From: Oscillospiraceae bacterium
Lineage (GTDB): Bacteria; Bacillota; Clostridia; Oscillospirales; Oscillospiraceae
DNA length: 64,000 nt
Direction: 5' to 3'
NCBI GenBank assembly: GCA_017482385.1
Contig: JAFUNI010000016.1
Coordinates: forward strand, 1-64,000
The position numbers and the translations under genes are program-made. The notes below the pieces were generated by a model, which worked only from the letters and a program-made list of their open reading frames with translations, did not search any database and was not told where the DNA came from. How positions within the stretch are numbered: position 1 is the stretch's first letter; every line of letters starts with the position of its first letter. This document shows positions 16,367-23,459 of the stretch, piece by piece.

Positions 16367-17218
16367 ATGGAAATATTACAATTACGTTATTTTTATGAGA
16401 GCGCGAAAAGCCAAAATTTTACAGTAACAGCAAAAAAATATATGGTACCTGTCAGTGCGGTTTCCTCATCTATCAAGCGTTTGGAAAAAGAATTAGGTTG
16501 TCAATTATTTGATCGAGATACCAATCGAATCCGGTTAAACGATAATGGGAAACTGTTGCAGCAATCCCTTTGCGCCATATTTCGTGAACTGGACGACATA
16601 ACCACAAAGCTTTCCAAGCACAATCAAGATTCTCGTGAAATTAAATTGCTGGTCAGAGGAATGCGACGCAATATTACAAACTTCATTACAGAATATAAAA
16701 CCATATATCCAGATACATCTTTCAAAATCGCCTTTGAGCAGGAGAACACTGATTTTCTTGATTATGATGTTATTATCGATGAAGAAAATGGACGTTATTC
16801 CGATTATGAAAGAATAGAACTATTCACTATGCAGTTGTCTCTAAAGTGCAGCGCAGATCATCCACTGTGCAATAAAGCCCTTTACTTAAACCAGCTATGC
16901 AAGCAGCCATTTATTTTAATGGACACAAACGGTAATATGAATAGAATTCTTGTAGAAGCCTGCAATCGGGCTGGGTTTCATCCGCAAATATCTGTGGTGT
17001 GCAACGATATAGAATGCTACGAGAAGTTTTTAAAATGTAATATGGGAATAGGAATTGGTCGCCAATCCGAGAACCTTGCCGAAACAATTTCCGGAGTAGT
17101 AGATTTGGAGGTGTGTGATTTTAAGCAACGTTATACGCTTTATGCTTATTATGTGGAAAAAGAGTATTATGGAAACGTGAAAAACTTTGTAGAATTTATA
17201 AAAAATAAAGGTATTTAA
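16367..17218 (+). CDS. LysR-family transcriptional regulator
   Basis: A 283-residue regulator. The N-terminal winged helix-turn-helix is typical of LysR (LRYFYESAKSQNFTVTAKKY, VSAVSSSIKRLEKELGCQLF, DRDTNRIRLND), followed by a substrate-binding domain of periplasmic-binding-protein type (about 90-283). It is divergent from the OCD-family gene and probably senses its substrate or product. The stop TAA overlaps the ATG of the next small ORF (TAATG) by one base, so the cassette boundary lies exactly at the end of this gene. Confidence 0.85.
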   Translation: MEILQLRYFYESAKSQNFTVTAKKYMVPVSAVSSSIKRLEKELGCQLFDRDTNRIRLNDNGKLLQQSLCAIFRELDDITTKLSKHNQDSREIKLLVRGMRRNITNFITEYKTIYPDTSFKIAFEQENTDFLDYDVIIDEENGRYSDYERIELFTMQLSLKCSADHPLCNKALYLNQLCKQPFILMDTNGNMNRILVEACNRAGFHPQISVVCNDIECYEKFLKCNMGIGIGRQSENLAETISGVVDLEVCDFKQRYTLYAYYVEKEYYGNVKNFVEFIKNKGI

Positions 17219-17472
17219 TGGGTCCTAAGTTGACACAAGCAGAGGGTATGATCTTGGGCGCTGCCGCAAAGATGTTCTTCTGTTGCAGTGCCCGACATCT
17301 GCCTGCGTCGACGGCGCTCCTTGGCATCTGTCGACCGCGGCCGCTCGCTCAGGTCACTTTATCCGCTACCGGGGCGCTACCATTGCTTCCCATAGCCGGC
17401 CCAGTCATTGTCTATGGCGTATCTGCATCCGTAGTCTATGGCTTGATTTACTGGGTAACCACATTATTCTAA
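17218..17472 (+). CDS. Small hydrophobic ORF family, copy B with in-frame insertion
   Basis: This 84-residue reading matches copy A at both ends: MGPKLTQAEGMILG at the N-terminus and IAGPVIVYGVSASVVYG to WVTTLF at the C-terminus. Between residues 20 and 59 it has 38 codons not in copy A (17278-17391), GC-rich and with two GTCGAC boxes and a GCGGCCGC. The insertion keeps the frame and adds no stop but introduces cysteines and breaks the first hydrophobic segment. It may be a decaying or altered copy. AAAGGT seven bases before the start, inside the LysR gene, could serve as ribosome binding site. Confidence 0.5.
   Translation: MGPKLTQAEGMILGAAAKMFFCCSARHLPASTALLGICRPRPLAQVTLSATGALPLLPIAGPVIVYGVSASVVYGLIYWVTTLF
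17278..17391. repeat. GC-rich 114-base insertion inside small ORF copy B
   Basis: This block replaces one codon of the family consensus. It is markedly richer in G+C than its surroundings and holds GTCGAC twice with GGCGCTCC and GCGGCCGC between and after. No matching flanking duplication is evident. It could be a small insertion sequence remnant or a short intergenic repeat that entered the gene. Confidence 0.45.
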
Positions 17473-17475
17473 TAC

Positions 17476-17505
17476 AAAAGGCTTGACCAATTAGTCAAGC
17501 CTTTT
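17476..17505. terminator. Bidirectional terminator after small ORF copy B
   Basis: Perfect AAAAGGCTTGAC/GTCAAGCCTTTT stem with a six-base loop. It is nearly identical to the terminator after copy A, so the repeated unit extends through the terminator, and it also serves the convergent metallophosphoesterase gene. Confidence 0.85.
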
Positions 17506-17507
17506 GC

Positions 17508-18590
17508 TTATTTCATAATTGTTTCACTTGAAAGTGTATTGCCTGTGCTGTCGGTGAAAACGATTTCGATTGTGTCATTGTTAAATATAAAACCACAGCC
17601 GATAAAGCGTTCAGTTTGTGGTTCAGCGCCTACGACCATAGCGCAAGGCTGCCCAAAGTGGTCGCTTTCTCCGCCAACAGGATGGATGCCGTATTTGTGG
17701 GTGTGGCCGCATATCATCAGGTCGGGTTTAATATGTTCTTTTAGAAGTGAGGCCCACTTGCGGTAGATATCCTCTTCGATATCAAAAGGTGAGGCATGCA
17801 GCATTGTAAAGGGATTGTGTGAGATTACCAGACGGGTTTTTACACCGGACGCGGCATATTCCCCCCGTGCATTTTCAATTACTGCTTTTAGGTATTCGGT
17901 TTGGCGTTCTCGGAAGCCATGACAGGCTACAGTAAAACCGTATTCACTGCTGGAGTCATCTTTATCTTCTCCGCAATCGAGAAGAATTCCCCATATGCTG
18001 CCGAGCCTGAAAGTATAGTATGTGTTTCCATATTGACTTGGGGTATAGTCGGCAAACTTTTCCGCAAAATTACCACGCATATCGTGGTTGCCCCGTGAAA
18101 ATATGACAGGAATGGAGCCTTTTGTAAGTCTGGCGCAAATTTCGTAAACATTGGCGAACTTTTCGGGAGAACCGCTATGGTCAATAATATCTCCGTTTAG
18201 TATCAGAAAATCAATATTACCAAAAGTTTGCGCAGCTTTTACGGGATCGTCGATTTGATTGTGCGCATCGGAAATATGATAAGCACGAATGTTCTTTTCC
18301 GGAACGGGATCAAATTGATAATGAAACTCTTTCGGTTCTTTTGTTTCGGTAAAATATGGCTTGCGCGCAATGAGCGGTCGTATGCAAACTGTATATTCTT
18401 TAGCGGTGTCGAGTGCGTCCATAGGTACGCTTACACAATGAAGCGGCGACAATGAATTCATAATACCGTTTGATTCATCGTAATAAATTTTGTCGGCTAT
18501 TTTTACGCTCATCAGCGATTCAAATTGAACCTCGACCATTATTTGATAGGTGTTACCTACAGCAAAAACTGCGGGAGAAGTTTTAAGCAT
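17508..18590 (-). CDS. Calcineurin-like metallophosphoesterase
   Basis: This 360-residue enzyme has an N-terminal beta-rich domain (1-105), like the fibronectin-type domain of purple acid phosphatases, and a catalytic domain with the complete dimetal set: SDAH near 107, NGDIIDH, RGNHD, SHNP and GHTHKYG near 300. It would hydrolyse phosphomono- or diesters; the substrate is unknown. There is no signal peptide, so it is probably cytoplasmic. AAAGGAG lies nine bases before the ATG. It occupies the interval between small ORF copies B and C alone, again like a cassette. Confidence 0.8.
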   Translation of the reverse strand: MLKTSPAVFAVGNTYQIMVEVQFESLMSVKIADKIYYDESNGIMNSLSPLHCVSVPMDALDTAKEYTVCIRPLIARKPYFTETKEPKEFHYQFDPVPEKNIRAYHISDAHNQIDDPVKAAQTFGNIDFLILNGDIIDHSGSPEKFANVYEICARLTKGSIPVIFSRGNHDMRGNFAEKFADYTPSQYGNTYYTFRLGSIWGILLDCGEDKDDSSSEYGFTVACHGFRERQTEYLKAVIENARGEYAASGVKTRLVISHNPFTMLHASPFDIEEDIYRKWASLLKEHIKPDLMICGHTHKYGIHPVGGESDHFGQPCAMVVGAEPQTERFIGCGFIFNNDTIEIVFTDSTGNTLSSETIMK

Positions 18591-18680
18591 ACCTTGACAC
18601 TCCTTTGCTTAAAATGGCGATTCATACTGTAAGATGGTTATACCATATCATTGACTAGATGTAAATACTTTTGTAAGCCA

Positions 18681-18740
18681 ATGGGCCCTAAGTTGGCACA
18701 AGTAGAGGGTTTCATCCTGTGCATCAGCGTAAATATATTG
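18681..18740 (+). pseudogene. Small hydrophobic ORF family, copy C (5' remnant)
   Basis: ATGGGCCCTAAG and the following bases encode MGPKLAQVEGFILC, matching the family for about 14 codons; weak similarity continues for some 20 more bases and then stops. The frame runs on into the radical SAM gene, but that gene has its own start and ribosome binding site, so this looks like a truncated copy in its leader. No terminator copy follows. Confidence 0.55.
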
Positions 18741-18791
18741 CAGTTTTGGTGTATTGCTATTATAATTGAGGAGTGGAAAGCAGGTGATGCC

Positions 18792-19649
18792 ATGTACAAA
18801 ACCGCAAATGAATATTACCAGGAAAAATTCGGCTGCAAGGTGTATAAGCTATCCTTAGACGGAGGATTTACCTGCCCCAACCGGGATGGCAGTGTTGCCA
18901 CCGGCGGCTGTATCTTTTGCTCCGCCTTGGGTGGCGGAGAGTTTGCTGAACACGGAACTGACATCACCGACCAACTGGAAAAAGCGAAAAAGCGGGTAGC
19001 CGATAAGATCAAAGACGGAAAATACATTGCCTATTTCCAGTCCTTTACCAATACATACGCCCCCTATGAACGCTTGAAATCCCTCTTTTATGAGGCAATC
19101 GCCCCGGATTACATCGTGGGATTGAACATTGCCACCCGCCCGGATTGCCTGCCCGATACCACCATAGAATTGCTGAAAGAATTGAATGAAATCAAGCCTG
19201 TTACGGTGGAGCTGGGCCTGCAAACTTCTGACGATTCCGTGGCGGCATACATCAACCGGGGCTACAAAACCGCAATTTACGCAGATGCCGTTTCCCGCTT
19301 GCAAGCAGCAGGTATAGAGGTGATCACCCATATCATCATCGGCCTTCCGGATGATGATCCGGTTGCTACGACCCGCTATGCGGTGAATAGTGGTACAGAC
19401 GGCGTAAAATTTCACCTGCTGCACATTCTCAAAAATACCCGCCTTGCCAAAGAATACGAAGGCGGCAAAGTAGCGGCGCTTACCTTGGAAGAATACGCCC
19501 AAATTCTAAAGGCCTGTATCGCAGTTCTGCCACCTAAAACCGTTGTCCACCGCATCACCGGCGATGGCGCCAAAAAGGATCTGATCGCGCCCCTATGGTC
19601 GGCGGATAAGAAGAAAACCTTGAATTATTTGAACCAATACTTGAAATAA
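18792..19649 (+). CDS. Radical SAM protein, TIGR01212/YtqA family
   Basis: The 285-residue protein is read from ATG 18792 (AGCAGGTG seven bases before), not from the upstream frame that contains small ORF copy C. It begins with the conserved family start (YKTANEYYQEKFGCKVYKL, then LDGGFTCPNRDG) and binds the iron-sulfur cluster through an unusually spaced cysteine set (CPNRDG ... GGCIFC). Further family blocks are YFQSFTNTYAP, GLNIATRPDC, VELGLQTSDD and VITHIIIGLP. The family generates SAM radicals for an unknown, possibly tRNA- or nucleotide-related, modification. It is followed by AIM24-like and ComB-like genes. Confidence 0.85.
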   Translation: MYKTANEYYQEKFGCKVYKLSLDGGFTCPNRDGSVATGGCIFCSALGGGEFAEHGTDITDQLEKAKKRVADKIKDGKYIAYFQSFTNTYAPYERLKSLFYEAIAPDYIVGLNIATRPDCLPDTTIELLKELNEIKPVTVELGLQTSDDSVAAYINRGYKTAIYADAVSRLQAAGIEVITHIIIGLPDDDPVATTRYAVNSGTDGVKFHLLHILKNTRLAKEYEGGKVAALTLEEYAQILKACIAVLPPKTVVHRITGDGAKKDLIAPLWSADKKKTLNYLNQYLK

Positions 19650-19716
19650 TTGAAAAACTGTCGAAATTTTGCTATACTGAAAATGGTAAAAAAATAATAG
19701 AAAGGATAGGACCCAT

Positions 19717-20439
19717 ATGATCAGATACGAAATTGAAGGCGGCAATTTGCCTGTAGTCATTTGCTATCCCGAAGCGGGGCAGACCCTCTGCACCGAAAGC
19801 GGCGCGATGAGCTGGATGTCCCCCAATATGAGAATGGACACCAACACCGGCGGTGGTATCAAAAAGATGCTGGGCAGAATGTTCTCCGGGGAATCCCTCT
19901 TTTTGAATGAATATACCGCTATGGGCGGCACCGGAATGATCGCCTTTGCATCTTCCTTCCCCGGCAGCATTATCCCTTACCGGGTGACCCCCGGCAATGG
20001 CATCATCGTACAGAAACGGGGCTTTTTGGCGATGGAGAAAGGGCTGGAACTGTCTATGTATTTCCAAAAGAAGCTGGGCAAAGGCTTCTTTGGCGGTGAA
20101 GGCTTTATTATGCAGAAAATCGCCGGTGACGGTATGGTTTTCCTGGAAATTGATGGCTATTGCAAAGAGTATGAGCTGGCGGCTGGCCAAAGTGTTGTGG
20201 TGGATACCGGTTACCTTGCCGCTATGAGTGAAAGCTGCACCATGGATATTCAAATGGTCCAGGGCGCAAAGAATATCTTCCTGGGCGGCGAGGGTCTGTT
20301 CCATACCACGGTTACCGGTCCGGGCAAGGTGTATATCCAGTCCATGCCGGTAATCAACACCGCTATGCGTATCAATCCTTATATCAAGGTGAAGGATGGC
20401 GACAGCTCCGGCGGCATCAATATCAAGCTGGGAGACTAA
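19717..20439 (+). CDS. AIM24/TIGR00266 family protein
   Basis: A 240-residue all-beta protein with start behind AAAGGATAGG. The family pattern is clear: ESGAMSWMSPNM near the N-terminus, GESLFLNEYTA, then GMVFLEIDGYCKEYEL and AGQSVVVDTGYLAAM, ending with RINPYIKV. These proteins form barrel-like trimers related to tryptophan-RNA-binding attenuation proteins; their bacterial role is unknown. It is six bases upstream of the ComB-like gene and so in one operon with it. No membrane segment is seen. Confidence 0.8.
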   Translation: MIRYEIEGGNLPVVICYPEAGQTLCTESGAMSWMSPNMRMDTNTGGGIKKMLGRMFSGESLFLNEYTAMGGTGMIAFASSFPGSIIPYRVTPGNGIIVQKRGFLAMEKGLELSMYFQKKLGKGFFGGEGFIMQKIAGDGMVFLEIDGYCKEYELAAGQSVVVDTGYLAAMSESCTMDIQMVQGAKNIFLGGEGLFHTTVTGPGKVYIQSMPVINTAMRINPYIKVKDGDSSGGINIKLGD

Positions 20440-20445
20440 CGATTT

Positions 20446-21129
20446 ATGAACATACAGATCCTTGAACTGATCGAGGGTGCAAAAGCTGCCAAGGGTTTGA
20501 CTGTTATTATTGATGTATTCCGGGCAATGACCGTGGAGGCCTATGTGATCCAAAACGGTGCGGCGGACTTGATCCCTATGGGCAGTATCGACGATGCCTA
20601 TGCCTACAGGGAGACCCACCCCGGCACAATTCTGATGGGAGAGCGGGGTGGTGCAAAATGCCCCGGCTTTGACTTCGGAAACTCTCCGCTTGCTGTGAAG
20701 GATGTGGATTTTACCGGTAAGACCGTGGTCCATACCACCAGTGCCGGCACCCAGGGCGTTGCCAATGCCACCGGCGCAACGGAAATGCTTACCGGCTCTT
20801 TGGTCAATGCCAAAGCGATTGCTGACTATATCAGAAACAGTGGGGCAGAGGATGTATCCCTGGTTTGTATGGGCCTCGCAGGCAAAGAATCTACCCGGGA
20901 GGATACCTTGTGCGCTGAGTATATTAAGGCTTTGGTGGAGGGAACACCCATCGATCTGCAGAAAGGTATCGAGGAATGCAAGCAAACCAGCGGTGCCAAA
21001 TTCTTTGACCCCAATAATCCCATATTCCCGGAGGAGGACTTCTGGCTCAGCGTGGAAGCGGACAAATTTCCGTTTGTCCTTCACGTGGAAGAAGGTCTCG
21101 ACGGCCTGATGCATACTATCCGTAAATAA
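20446..21129 (+). CDS. 2-phosphosulfolactate phosphatase (ComB) family protein
   Basis: This 227-residue protein carries ComB family motifs: IIDVFRAMTVEAYVI near 20, GERGG followed by KCPGFDFGNSP near 65, and TTSAGTQGVANATGA near 102. ComB removes phosphate from 2-phosphosulfolactate in coenzyme M or sulfolactate synthesis, with magnesium. Clostridia lack coenzyme M, so the real substrate here is uncertain. It is slightly shorter than archaeal ComB. It is co-transcribed with the AIM24-like gene and ends at a hairpin terminator shared with the convergent XRE gene. Confidence 0.75.
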   Translation: MNIQILELIEGAKAAKGLTVIIDVFRAMTVEAYVIQNGAADLIPMGSIDDAYAYRETHPGTILMGERGGAKCPGFDFGNSPLAVKDVDFTGKTVVHTTSAGTQGVANATGATEMLTGSLVNAKAIADYIRNSGAEDVSLVCMGLAGKESTREDTLCAEYIKALVEGTPIDLQKGIEECKQTSGAKFFDPNNPIFPEEDFWLSVEADKFPFVLHVEEGLDGLMHTIRK

Positions 21130-21135
21130 TTAAAC

Positions 21136-21164
21136 GGCTTGACCTCAAAGGGTCAAGCCTTTTT
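21136..21164. terminator. Bidirectional terminator between comB-like and XRE genes
   Basis: GGCTTGACC/GGTCAAGCC stem with a six-base loop and flanking A/T runs. The last codons of the XRE gene overlap the right arm. The stem resembles those after small ORF copies A and B. Confidence 0.8.
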
Positions 21165-21386
21165 CTTATATGGGGGTGTTGAATTGTTGGTTAGTCCGAG
21201 AATATAATCGGTAGATGTATTGTATAGTCTGGCAAGCTTTATCAAAATATCTGTTGGGATATCCCGGTATCCTCGTTCATACCTGCTATACTGAGGTTGT
21301 TTCATACCTAGATAATCTGCAACCTGTTGCTGTGACATATCATGATCTTCACGCAAATTCTTTAAGCGAGGGTAATAATTATCCAC
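21153..21386 (-). CDS. XRE-family repressor
   Basis: This 77-residue protein is essentially one Cro/CI-type helix-turn-helix: LKNLREDHDMSQQQVADYLG, then MKQPQYSRYERGYRD and a helix IPTDILIKLARLYN, ending DYILGL plus a basic tail. It faces two tiny membrane-protein genes across a 110-base region that holds a consensus promoter with two near-identical palindromes. I infer that it represses that promoter and its own expression. No sensor domain is present, so the inducing signal would act through another factor or through dilution. Confidence 0.8.
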   Translation of the reverse strand: MDNYYPRLKNLREDHDMSQQQVADYLGMKQPQYSRYERGYRDIPTDILIKLARLYNTSTDYILGLTNNSTPPYKKKA

Positions 21387-21403
21387 CGACTACACCAACT
21401 TTC

Positions 21404-21472
21404 ATAACCGTACGGTATTGACATACTATCATAAGTTGTGTATAATAACACAAAACATAACCGCACGGTTAT
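21404..21472 (+). promoter_or_regulatory. Consensus promoter with two palindromic operators
   Basis: TTGACA (21418-21423), a 17-base spacer and TATAAT (21441-21446) make a perfect sigma-A promoter reading right. A palindrome with core ACCGTACGGT (21407-21416) abuts the -35 box, and a second, ATAACCGCACGGTTAT (21457-21472), covers the likely transcription start. Two copies of the same site on each side of a strong promoter, next to a divergent XRE gene, indicate tight cooperative repression. Confidence 0.8.
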
Positions 21473-21496
21473 AAAAACGTAGAAAGGTGATATTAT

Positions 21497-21646
21497 ATGG
21501 ATTTTCCTTGGGATGCATTGTGGACAGTTCTGGGGGTTGGATTAATCTTTGGTTTAATAACGGCCGCACCTACTCTTTTGGGACTGTTGATTGGTGAAAT
21601 AGTTGGATTTTTCCGAAATCTATTTGGTGGAGATGACGATTTATGA
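21497..21646 (+). CDS. 49-residue single-pass membrane protein
   Basis: ATG behind AGAAAGGTGAT encodes a 49-residue protein: an aromatic start MDFPWDALWTV, a hydrophobic glycine-rich segment (LGVGLIFGLI ... LLGLLIGEIVGFF) and an acidic end NLFGGDDDL. Its stop overlaps the next start (ATGA). It is the first gene behind the XRE-controlled promoter. I do not recognise it; it could be a toxin, holin-like peptide, or a regulator of a membrane enzyme. Confidence 0.65.
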   Translation: MDFPWDALWTVLGVGLIFGLITAAPTLLGLLIGEIVGFFRNLFGGDDDL

Positions 21647-21882
21647 TTAGTATTGTTTTAGGTATAGCATTAATCGTTGGGCTTATGGTTGCTGACGCAA
21701 TCTTGGATTGGGTTTTTATTGCACTTTATACATTATCAGCGATGGCTATTTTAAATAGCTTAATTCACCTGGTGAAATATCATAAAAAATACAATGAAAT
21801 AGATACATACTATATAGGTCGAATATTTATTTATTTGGCAATTACTGCAGTTGGCGTTGTCTTGCAGGTTACATTATTATGA
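21643..21882 (+). CDS. 79-residue membrane protein of the XRE-controlled pair
   Basis: Starts inside the previous stop codon (ATGA), so translation is coupled. Three hydrophobic segments are visible: ISIVLGIALIVGLMVADAIL, VFIALYTLSAMAILNSLI and IFIYLAITAVGVVLQVTLL, with a basic loop HLVKYHKKYNEID between the second and third. No family is recognised. A hairpin terminator follows 21 bases after the stop. The pair plus repressor forms a self-contained cassette. Confidence 0.65.
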   Translation: MISIVLGIALIVGLMVADAILDWVFIALYTLSAMAILNSLIHLVKYHKKYNEIDTYYIGRIFIYLAITAVGVVLQVTLL

Positions 21883-21903
21883 CGACAACTGCACCAGTCT
21901 TAA

Positions 21904-21932
21904 AAAACGGACACCAGCACGGTGTCCGTTTT
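21904..21932 (+). terminator. Terminator of the small membrane-protein pair
   Basis: AAAACGGACACC/GGTGTCCGTTTT, 12-base perfect stem. Confidence 0.85.
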
Positions 21933-21973
21933 AATGCAATGTAAGGAATATGGTCCTGTTGGAACATGGGTAT

Positions 21974-22015
21974 ATGGGCTCTAAATTGACACAAGCAGAG
22001 GGATTTATCCTCGGG
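21974..22015 (+). pseudogene. Small hydrophobic ORF family, copy D (5' remnant)
   Basis: ATGGGCTCTAAA and onward encode MGSKLTQAEGFILG and then similarity ends abruptly. The in-frame continuation to 22132 has no relation to the family and is built from an intergenic repeat. Upstream sequence shares nothing with the other copies. Confidence 0.55.
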
Positions 22016-22057
22016 AAAAGGTGTCCACAAATAGCCGCATGTATACTGTACCAAAAT

Positions 22058-22107
22058 GTAGGGAAGGCAATCTGCCACCCGCGGGCGGATGTAGGCATCC
22101 ACCCCTA
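22058..22107. repeat. Intergenic repeat-like inverted sequence
   Basis: GTAGGG ... CCCCTAC ends with an internal GCGGGCGGATG/CATCC arrangement, of the kind scattered in intergenic regions of gut clostridia. Only this copy and a partial GTAGGGG fragment (22128-22135) are in the window. Confidence 0.35.
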
Positions 22108-22172
22108 CGATATCCACCAACAATATGTGTAGGGGATGATGAGGCATCGAGAAACAAACGTCATTGTGAGGC

Positions 22173-23318
22173 TTATTTGCTTTTGTAGAAAATCCGTCGT
22201 TGCTGCTCCTGTTGGGGCTGTTCGCCGCCAATGGCAAATAAACTGTATAGTCGACCGGCTCTGTATTCCAATTCTTGGTAGGGATGATCGACCGTCTCTC
22301 CTGCGTTGGGGAAGAGGCCTGTTTCCCGGGCGGATTTCAGAATCTCTCGGCCTTTATCATTAAAGGCGAGTGCCCGTACATAGGGGGCAGGGGAGTCCAG
22401 ACCCTTTTGGTTGAGCCCCAAGAATGCGCACATCACCATTCGGTCAAGCCGGGTGCGGGTGTACCGCCGGGACTTGGTGGCAGTAAGAATATCTTCCAAA
22501 TTTGCAAGTGTTCTTGCATTTTGCATCAATTTTCGCCACAGCCCCTCGCTGCCGTAGGGAAGCTGCTCATACTCTTCATCGGTCATGGTTTGCAGCCGAT
22601 AAAGGATCGCCTGCGCACCTGTAGAAAGATCGTGAAGTGTTGCAGTTGCAAAAATATCTCTTGCCGTGTCCGGCACAAAATCCTCCCATTTTTTGCCCTG
22701 TACCATCAAAGTCCGTACTGCTGTTGCAGAGGGATTCTGCGTATCGGCATCGGTGTCGTGATAGCTGCCCTCCCGGGCTATCACCATAGGCTCTATATTG
22801 AGGTCTAAGGACAAGATCGCTTTACAGTATTCTACAGCCAAAATGTCATTGGGCTGCGACAGAACGTTCCCGGACAAACCCATAGTTTCCAGTGCTTTCT
22901 GCCGTGCCGCAGGGAAAGAAAGACCCTTGTCCAGTTCCCGGTGAAGTGTCTCCGGGAAATCTGCCCGCAGCAAAGCCTTTGCGGTTTCAAGAATTGCGTC
23001 TTTATCCGCTGTTTCTGCACCAAAGCATAGCCGGTCACAGAATCCGCCCAAAATTCGCACACCCTCCCGGGCAAAGCCCTCAGCGGAGGAGAGGGAGGCG
23101 GTGATCGGCAACTCCAGCACCAAATCCGCGCCGCATTCCACAGCGGCTCTGGCGCGCAGGCTTTTATCCAGAATGGCAGGCGTGCCCCGCTGGACGAAAT
23201 TTCCGCTCATCAGACACACGATACCCCCATCCGGATAGGCGGCACGCACAGCATCTAATTGCTTTTGGTGACCTAAATGCAGCGGATTATATTCACAAAT
23301 AATGCCGGTGGTCTCCAT
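22173..23318 (-). CDS. tmcAL: tRNA(Met) cytidine acetate ligase
   Basis: Read from METTGIICEYNPLHLGH, where GAGGG lies six bases before ATG 23318; the longer frame has no such site. The 381-residue protein has the nucleotidyltransferase HxGH motif (HLGH), MSGNFVQRGTPAIL, GADLVLELP, and SQPNDILAVEYCKA of the TmcAL family. TmcAL activates acetate with ATP and acetylates the wobble cytidine of elongator tRNA-Met, which prevents AUA misreading. Divergent from ackA, which is interesting because both use acetate, but each has its own promoter side. Length agrees with the family (about 390-400). Confidence 0.85.
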   Translation of the reverse strand: METTGIICEYNPLHLGHQKQLDAVRAAYPDGGIVCLMSGNFVQRGTPAILDKSLRARAAVECGADLVLELPITASLSSAEGFAREGVRILGGFCDRLCFGAETADKDAILETAKALLRADFPETLHRELDKGLSFPAARQKALETMGLSGNVLSQPNDILAVEYCKAILSLDLNIEPMVIAREGSYHDTDADTQNPSATAVRTLMVQGKKWEDFVPDTARDIFATATLHDLSTGAQAILYRLQTMTDEEYEQLPYGSEGLWRKLMQNARTLANLEDILTATKSRRYTRTRLDRMVMCAFLGLNQKGLDSPAPYVRALAFNDKGREILKSARETGLFPNAGETVDHPYQELEYRAGRLYSLFAIGGEQPQQEQQRRIFYKSK

Positions 23319-23356
23319 AAAATCCCTCTTTTGCAAAAAATATTTCATTTCGGGGG

Positions 23357-23385
23357 TTGAGAAATCAAGAAAACTGTAGTACAAT
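23357..23385 (+). promoter_or_regulatory. ackA promoter
   Basis: TTGAGA (23357-23362), a 17-base spacer and TACAAT (23380-23385), giving a leader of about 70 bases before the ackA start. Confidence 0.6.
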
Positions 23386-23459
23386 AGGCACAGCTATGGT
23401 TATATTACCACATTTTGCAAGAAAAGAAAATCATTATTTTTATAGGAGGCAATTTTCCA

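Noticed and set aside
18651-18791. Longer N-terminus for the radical SAM protein
   Set aside because: The extension is the small-ORF copy C remnant plus leader; ATG 18792 has its own ribosome binding site and matches the family start.
19672-21114. Antisense frame of 480 codons opposite the AIM24 and comB-like genes
   Set aside because: It crosses two well-supported genes and shows only histidine-rich reverse-complement composition.
21950-22132. 60-codon frame continuing small ORF copy D
   Set aside because: Family similarity ends after 14 codons and the rest is an intergenic repeat.
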